From DATAEG01 sp051001975 (GTDB taxonomy: Bacteria; Actinomycetota; Actinomycetes; Mycobacteriales; Jatrophihabitantaceae): DNA of 64,000 nt. Within the stretch, counting starts at the first letter, position 1. The number at the start of each line of letters is the position of its first letter. The stretch is from positions 38,197 through 102,196 of the forward strand of contig JBPCMU010000105.1 of the NCBI GenBank assembly GCA_051001975.1, written 5' to 3'. Shown in pieces: positions 59,295-64,000 of the stretch. Both the position numbers and the translations under genes were made by a program. The notes beneath the pieces were generated by a model, which was not told the DNA's origin, did not search any database, and saw nothing but the letters and a program-made list of their open reading frames with translations.

Positions 59295-60383
59295 ATGAGC
59301 ACGCACGTCGTGGTGGCTGGGGGGCACTCCGCCGGTCACATCGAACCTATGCTCGCCGTCGCCGATGCGATCCGCCGCATTGACAGTGCGGTGCAGATCA
59401 CCGCGCTGGGAACGGTGCGCGGTCTGGACACCACGCTCATCCCGGCCCGCGGATACCCCCTCGAGCTGATCCCGCCGGTGCCGATGCCGCGTCGGCCGAA
59501 TGCCGATCTACTGCGGACACCCGGTCGGGTCCGCAAGTCGGTGCGCGCGGCCGGCGCGGTGCTGGACCGGTTGGACGCGGATCTGGTCATCGGATTCGGC
59601 GGGTACGTGGCGTTGCCTGCCTATCTGGCCGCACGCCGCCGCAAGACGACGTTGATGCTGCACGAGGCAAATGCCCGGCCCGGGCTGGCCAACCGTGTCG
59701 GCGCGCGATTCACCCGGCACGTCTACACCGCCTCACCGGGTATCCGCTTGCCGCACGCGCAGGTGGTCGGCATCCCGCTGCGTCCGGCGATCAGCCATCT
59801 CGACCGGCCCGCGCTGCGAGCGCAGGCGCGCGACCGGTTCGGGCTCGACGGCACCGGCCCGGTGCTGCTAGTCACCGGCGGCTCGCAGGGAGCCCGGTCG
59901 GTCAACGCTGCGATCATCGGAGCCCTACCGGACCTCGTCGCGGCCGGAGTGCAGGTGCTGCACGTGCTCGGGCCGCAGAACATGCCCGACGGTGCTGTGC
60001 CGCCGCCGGTCGGACCGGGTCGGTATGTGGCCGTCCCGTTCGTCGAGGAGATGCAGTACGCATACGCAGCCGCCGATCTGGTCGTCTGCCGGTCCGGCGC
60101 GATGACGTGCGCCGAGTTGGCGGCCGTCGGTCTGCCTGCCGTGTTCGTGCCGCTGCCGTTGCGCGGCGGGGAGCAGCGACTCAATGCGCAGCCAATAGTC
60201 GCTGCGGGTGGCGGGATTCTCATCGACAACGACGAGTTCACCGCCGCCCGAGTGATCGGGGAGATCATCCCGTTGCTCACCGATGTCGCACGCCTCGACG
60301 TGATGGCCCGCGCCAGCGCCGGCCACGGCAGCCGGGACGCAGACACAGTCCTGGCCACCATCGCCCTAAACTTGATCCAGTGA
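59295..60383 (+). CDS. murG: Lipid II synthase MurG (UDP-GlcNAc transferase)
   Basis: Peripheral membrane GT28 glycosyltransferase that converts lipid I to lipid II; 362 aa. Seen: the lipid-I loop GGHSAGHIEPMLAVADAI, IGFGGYVALPAYLAA, LMLHEANARPGLANRVG, LVTGGSQGARSVNAAI and, near the UDP site, VCRSGAMTCAELAAVGLPAV and GGEQRLNAQP (relatives usually have NGEQRLNA). ATG 59295 has GAGGGACAG upstream. The stop overlaps the murC GTG. Confidence 0.96.
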   Translation: MSTHVVVAGGHSAGHIEPMLAVADAIRRIDSAVQITALGTVRGLDTTLIPARGYPLELIPPVPMPRRPNADLLRTPGRVRKSVRAAGAVLDRLDADLVIGFGGYVALPAYLAARRRKTTLMLHEANARPGLANRVGARFTRHVYTASPGIRLPHAQVVGIPLRPAISHLDRPALRAQARDRFGLDGTGPVLLVTGGSQGARSVNAAIIGALPDLVAAGVQVLHVLGPQNMPDGAVPPPVGPGRYVAVPFVEEMQYAYAAADLVVCRSGAMTCAELAAVGLPAVFVPLPLRGGEQRLNAQPIVAAGGGILIDNDEFTAARVIGEIIPLLTDVARLDVMARASAGHGSRDADTVLATIALNLIQ

Positions 60384-62110
60384 GCAGCACCGGGGACAGG
60401 GACCACTTGCAGCTCAACGTGGACGATGGTCAGGCGCGGAAGGGTCCCACGGTGTCGGATTCCCACTCCGAACGCGATGAGCGCTTGCGCGAAGAGCCGG
60501 ATCGCAGGGCGCGCGACGAAGGAGCGCTTGCCCGCGAGCGAAGCGAGCTGTCGGTTGAGAGTGGGGTGCCGATGCGAAGCGAGGGGGTCCGCGAGCAACC
60601 GACCCGGCGATCCAAGAGTCAGCGATCATGGGCTCGTCCTGCGGGCTGGGCGGCGCCGGGGGAGCGGTTGGTACGCAGTGCGGCGACAGAGCGCATCCCG
60701 ACCTTGACCGAGTTGGGGCGCGTGCACATCATCGGTATCGCCGGTGCCGGGATGAGCGGGCTGGCCAGGCTGTTGCTCGCCCGAGGGGTCACCGTCAGCG
60801 GCTGCGAGGCGCGCGACTCCGACACGGTCCGGGCGCTGCGGGCGCTCGGCGCGGTCGTCTGGGTCGGCCACTCCGTCGACCACCTCGACGCGGTGGACAG
60901 CGTCATCTACTCGACCGCGATCCCCATGTCGCATCTGGAGATCGTCGGCGCGCTCGAGCGGGGACTGCCGATCTTCCGGCGAGCCGCTGCGCTCTCGGCA
61001 GCCATCGCGGACCGGCGCACGGTGGCGATCGCAGGCACGCACGGCAAGACGACGACAACGTCCCTGCTCACCGTCGCGGCGCAGGCCTGCCGCATCGACC
61101 CGTCGTTCGCGATCGGCGGCAATCTTTACGAGACCGGTCGCAATGCGCACTGGGGGTCCGGGGAGTACGTGCTGGTCGAGGCGGACGAGAGCGACGGCTC
61201 GTTTCTGTTGCTGCGCCCGGAGATCGCGGTCGTGACCAACGTCGAGGCTGATCATCTGGAGAACCACGGCGATCTCGAGGGCGTGTTCTGGGCGTTCGAG
61301 CAGTTCGTCCGGCGGATCTCCCCGAGTGGGCTGCTGGTGGCCTGCGCGGACGATCCAGGCGCAATGCGCATCGCTGAGTACGCCCGCTCCCGCCGCATCC
61401 GCGTGCTCACCTATGGCACCGCTGCCAACGCGGACGTGCACATCACCGAGATAGTCGAGGGCGGCGCGTCTGTCGGATTCGCGGTGGTCGGCACCAGCGT
61501 CGGCAAGCGTGCTGTGACGCTCGGTGCGTTGGTCGGACAGCACATGGCGCGCAACGGTGCGGCGGCGTTGACCGTGGCAGCTGAGTTGGGACTGGATCTC
61601 GACCTCGTCACCGAGGTCTGGGCGCGTTTCCGCGGCGTGCAGCGGCGGTTCGAGTTCCGCGGCGAGGCGGCCGGCGTCCGGGTCTACGACGATTACGCCC
61701 ATCACCCGACCGAGATCGCGGCTGAATTGCAGGCCGCGCGCGCGGCGGTGGGCGACGGCCGGTTGGTCGCCGTCTTCCAGCCCGGCACCTACAGCCGCAC
61801 ACAGACCTTCGCCGACGAGTTCGGCCTGGCGATGGGCCTGGCCGACATCGCCGTGGTGATGGACGTCTTCGCGGCGCGCGAGGAGCCGATCCCCGGGGTG
61901 AGCGGCGCGCTGATCGCCGAGCGCATCCCCCTACCGGCCGACTCGGTCGTGTACGAACCAAGGTGGTCGGCAACCGCTGGTCGAGTGGCCGACTTGGTGC
62001 AACCGGGTGATGTGGTGGTGACGATGGGGATCGGCGACGTGCACATGGTGTGCCCGGAGATCCTCGTCGAGCTCACCGCCCGTGCCGGTGAGGCGGGGTC
62101 GACATCGTGA
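60380..62110 (+). CDS. murC: UDP-MurNAc:L-alanine ligase with a repeat-derived N-terminal extension
   Basis: Adds L-Ala to UDP-MurNAc; first cytoplasmic ligase of the stem peptide. The enzyme core begins near residue 114 (GRVHIIGIAGAGMSGLARLL) and has the P-loop VAIAGTHGKTTTTSLLTVAA, LVEADESDGSFLLL and DDYAHHPTEIAAEL. From GTG 60380 (GTGA overlap with murG) the protein is 576 aa, about 100 longer than usual. Residues 30-84 of the extension are encoded by the repeat element at 60469-60630 and are highly charged. Later in-frame starts exist (ATG 60572, TTG 60668), so the extension may be made only in part or not at all. Confidence 0.94.
   Translation: MSSTGDRDHLQLNVDDGQARKGPTVSDSHSERDERLREEPDRRARDEGALARERSELSVESGVPMRSEGVREQPTRRSKSQRSWARPAGWAAPGERLVRSAATERIPTLTELGRVHIIGIAGAGMSGLARLLLARGVTVSGCEARDSDTVRALRALGAVVWVGHSVDHLDAVDSVIYSTAIPMSHLEIVGALERGLPIFRRAAALSAAIADRRTVAIAGTHGKTTTTSLLTVAAQACRIDPSFAIGGNLYETGRNAHWGSGEYVLVEADESDGSFLLLRPEIAVVTNVEADHLENHGDLEGVFWAFEQFVRRISPSGLLVACADDPGAMRIAEYARSRRIRVLTYGTAANADVHITEIVEGGASVGFAVVGTSVGKRAVTLGALVGQHMARNGAAALTVAAELGLDLDLVTEVWARFRGVQRRFEFRGEAAGVRVYDDYAHHPTEIAAELQAARAAVGDGRLVAVFQPGTYSRTQTFADEFGLAMGLADIAVVMDVFAAREEPIPGVSGALIAERIPLPADSVVYEPRWSATAGRVADLVQPGDVVVTMGIGDVHMVCPEILVELTARAGEAGSTS
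60469..60630 (+). repeat. Dispersed repeat family, copy B (longest, inside murC)
   Basis: 162-bp copy, running from CGAACGCGATGAGCGCTTGC to CAGCGATCATG. Its first 31 nt are identical to copy C, its left 60 bp match copy A, and its right part matches copy D. It is open in the murC frame and encodes about 55 residues (SERDERLREEPDRRARDEG and onward). No transposase, terminal repeats or target duplication were seen. Confidence 0.75.
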
Positions 62111-62817
62111 CGACGGAGGCACCGACCCGACCGCCGCCACTCCGGGCATCAGCCGCGGGTCGGCGCGCCTGGATGTTGATCGTCACGATCGTGGCGGTGA
62201 TTGTGTTGTTGGTCTGGCTGGTGGCGTTCAGCCCGGTGCTGGGAGTCCGCTCGGTACAGGTCAAGGGGGAGAAGGCGCTGACGGCGCAGGAGATCGTGGC
62301 GGTTGCCGCGGTCTCGCACGGCCGCCCCCTGATACGAGTGTCAACGTCGGCAATCGAGAAGCGGATCGAGAAGCTTTCCCGCGTCGCGTCGGCCACGGTC
62401 ACGGTGTCCTATCCGTCCACCGTCATCATCAGCGTCGCCGAACGGGTGCCTGTCGGGTTCTTCTCGGCAGGCGGCAAGTACACGCTGGTGGACCGCACCG
62501 GACGCCAGTACCTCACCGTCACCAAGGCGCCGAACCTGCCGCATCTGGTCGCGGCCGGTGCGGCCGTCGACGACCCGGCCACAGTGCAGACGCTGGCGAC
62601 CGTCGCCGGCGCGCTCACTCCGGCGCTGCGCAAGGTGGTGACCACCGTCAACGCCAACGACGCGGACCACGTCACCCTGCTGCTCACCGAGGGACGCACG
62701 GTGGTGTGGGGGAGTGCCGACCGCAGCGCAGACAAGGCAAAGGTGCTGGCGGCGTTGTTGCACCGCAAGGGCCAGGCCTTCGACGTCAGCGACCCCGATC
62801 TCGTGGTAACGCGCTGA
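62107..62817 (+). CDS. ftsQ: Cell division protein FtsQ
   Basis: Single-pass membrane divisome protein, 236 aa, bridging FtsL/DivIC and other division proteins. A cytoplasmic N-terminus of about 20 residues, a membrane helix (WMLIVTIVAVIVLLVWLVAF, about 22-41), the POTRA domain (LGVRSVQVKGEKALTAQEIV to VASATVTVSYPSTVIISVAE) and the beta domain with YTLVDRTGRQYLTV. GTG overlaps the murC stop. It is the last gene before the ftsZ promoter region. Confidence 0.95.
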   Translation: MTTEAPTRPPPLRASAAGRRAWMLIVTIVAVIVLLVWLVAFSPVLGVRSVQVKGEKALTAQEIVAVAAVSHGRPLIRVSTSAIEKRIEKLSRVASATVTVSYPSTVIISVAERVPVGFFSAGGKYTLVDRTGRQYLTVTKAPNLPHLVAAGAAVDDPATVQTLATVAGALTPALRKVVTTVNANDADHVTLLLTEGRTVVWGSADRSADKAKVLAALLHRKGQAFDVSDPDLVVTR

Positions 62818-62880
62818 CCCGACGGCGTGTCTGCACGGCATGCGGCATCTGGTGACCTAGCTTTTCTGCATCAGCGCAGG

Positions 62881-62910
62881 TTGACATAACTATAACGCTC
62901 TACCTAAGGG
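62881..62910 (+). promoter_or_regulatory. Probable ftsZ promoter region
   Basis: In the 168-nt gap before ftsZ there is a strikingly AT-rich patch starting with a consensus -35 hexamer TTGACA, followed by TAACTATAAC and TACCTAAGGG. The -10 is ambiguous: TAAGGG with an 18-nt spacer is the best match. ftsZ having its own promoter is common in actinobacteria. Confidence 0.5.
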
Positions 62911-62985
62911 TGATGGTTGAGTCATCGCCCGCACATCGGCAGACCAGCTGCACGACCACGTCGCACGTCAAGGGAAGCAGGGATC

Positions 62986-64000
62986 ATGACAGCTCCGCAC
63001 AACTACCTCGCGGTCATCAAGGTCGTCGGTGTCGGCGGCGGTGGCGTCAACGCGGTGAACCGGATGATCGAGGTTGGCCTGAAGGGTGTCGAGTTCATCG
63101 CGGTGAACACCGATGCCCAGGCTCTGCTGATGAGCGATGCGGACGTCAAGCTCGACGTGGGCCGTGAGCTCACCCGCGGGCTCGGCGCCGGCGCGATGCC
63201 GGAGGTCGGCCAGCAGGCCGCCGAGGATCACAAGGACGAGATCGAAGAGGTGCTCAAGGGCGCCGACATGGTGTTCGTGACCGCCGGCGAGGGTGGCGGC
63301 ACCGGCACCGGCGGTGCACCGGTCGTCGCCAGCATCGCTCGCAAGCTCGGTGCGCTCACCATTGGTGTGGTCACCCGGCCGTTCAGCTTCGAGGGCCGTA
63401 AGCGTGCCAAGCAGGCCGACGACGGAATCGACTCGCTGCGTAATGAGTGCGACACGCTCATCGTCATCCCGAACGACCGGCTGCTGCAGATCAGTGACTC
63501 CAACGTCAGCGTGATGGACGCCTTCCGCAGCGCCGATCAGGTGCTGCTGTCCGGTGTCCAGGGCATCACCGACCTGATCACCACGCCCGGGCTGATCAAC
63601 CTCGACTTCGCCGACGTGAAGAGTGTGATGAGCGGCGCCGGTTCGGCGTTGATGGGAATCGGGGCGGCCCGCGGGGACAACCGCGCCCGGGTGGCCGCCG
63701 AGATGGCGATCGCCAGCCCGCTGCTCGAGGCGAGCATGGACGGCGCCCGCGGCGTGCTGCTGTCCATCTCCGGCGGTTCGGACCTGGGCCTGTTCGAGAT
63801 CAACGAAGCGGCTACGCTGGTCAGCGACTCGGCTCACCCCGAGGCCAACATCATCTTCGGCGCGGTCATCGACGACACGCTCGGCGACGAGGTGAAGGTG
63901 ACGGTCATCGCCGCCGGCTTCGACTCCGGTCAGCTGCCGTACAAGAAGGTCGAGGTGCATCGCGCCGAGGCGCCCGCGCAAGCGCCTGACCAGCGGCACA
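62986..64000 (+). CDS. ftsZ: Cell division GTPase FtsZ (partial)
   Basis: Tubulin-like GTPase that forms the division ring. The first 338 residues are in the window; the C-terminal linker and the tail that binds partners are cut by the right edge. Seen: VIKVVGVGGGGVNAVNRMIE, FIAVNTDAQALLMS, the tubulin signature GEGGGTGTGGAPVVA, the T7 synergy loop region LINLDFADVKSVM and the AARGDNRARVAAEMAIASPL segment. ATG 62986 lies 6 nt after a GGGA-type site (AGCAGGGATC). It closes the dcw cluster in the usual order after ftsQ. Confidence 0.98.
   Translation, partial: MTAPHNYLAVIKVVGVGGGGVNAVNRMIEVGLKGVEFIAVNTDAQALLMSDADVKLDVGRELTRGLGAGAMPEVGQQAAEDHKDEIEEVLKGADMVFVTAGEGGGTGTGGAPVVASIARKLGALTIGVVTRPFSFEGRKRAKQADDGIDSLRNECDTLIVIPNDRLLQISDSNVSVMDAFRSADQVLLSGVQGITDLITTPGLINLDFADVKSVMSGAGSALMGIGAARGDNRARVAAEMAIASPLLEASMDGARGVLLSISGGSDLGLFEINEAATLVSDSAHPEANIIFGAVIDDTLGDEVKVTVIAAGFDSGQLPYKKVEVHRAEAPAQAPDQRH

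Overview
The window is a continuous piece of a high-GC actinobacterial chromosome. Evidence for this: many GTG starts, dense GTGA/ATGA gene overlaps, an MshB-type mycothiol enzyme, a LysX-type lysyl-tRNA synthetase fused to a membrane lysyltransferase, DUF2469 and DUF3040 proteins, and a MurE with the DNPR motif of the meso-diaminopimelate-adding enzymes. The genus cannot be read from the sequence. No rRNA, tRNA, CRISPR array, insertion sequence or prophage was seen.

Layout. 1-4.3 kb: a LacI-regulated sugar ABC importer on the minus strand, cut by the left edge. 4.5-17.9 kb: a conserved translation, RNA and DNA-processing block (rpsP, khpA, rimM, trmD, rplS, lepB, tandem Nudix, rnhB, DUF2469, methyltransferase, yraN, comM, dprA, then mshB-like, xerC, a YeiH-like membrane protein and an M23 peptidase). 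18-21.2 kb: a very large ATP-binding LuxR regulator with a small gene overlapping its start. 21.7-26.1 kb: rpsB-tsf-pyrH-frr-cdsA. 26.3-30.9 kb: flavin-binding-fold oxidase, DUF1684, a TetR/MFS exporter pair and rlmN. 31-42.5 kb: a more variable stretch (lysX, S9 peptidase, SCO6745-like protein, small helix-hairpin-helix protein, ald with a divergent Lrp regulator, methyltransferase, dinB, DUF3040). 42.8-47.6 kb: a moxR-DUF58-transglutaminase operon. 47.9-64 kb: the division and cell-wall (dcw) cluster mraZ-rsmH-ftsL-ftsI-murE-murF-mraY-murD-ftsW-murG-murC-ftsQ-ftsZ, with ftsZ cut by the right edge.

How it works together. The first conserved block makes and modifies ribosomes and processes DNA. 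The dcw cluster builds lipid II and the divisome and is headed by a textbook MraZ operator: four TGGGG boxes at exact 10-bp spacing. Regulation visible in the DNA includes a perfect LacI palindrome, a TetR-type palindrome sitting exactly in a promoter spacer, and several -10-like TANNNT hexamers 6-8 nt before start codons, which suggest leaderless transcripts.

Most of the window is ordinary core genome, and I see no convincing new multi-gene system. The most unusual signals are in repeats. A dispersed repeat family (about 162 bp in its longest copy) has four recognisable copies; one is translated in frame as an N-terminal extension of MurC and another overlaps the ftsW stop codon. A 2 x 30-bp in-frame repeat is inserted in rlmN. 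A 29-bp element occurs twice in opposite orientation (28/29 identical) upstream of yraN and of the M23 peptidase. A 15-bp tandem repeat encodes a small upstream ORF overlapping the start of dinB.
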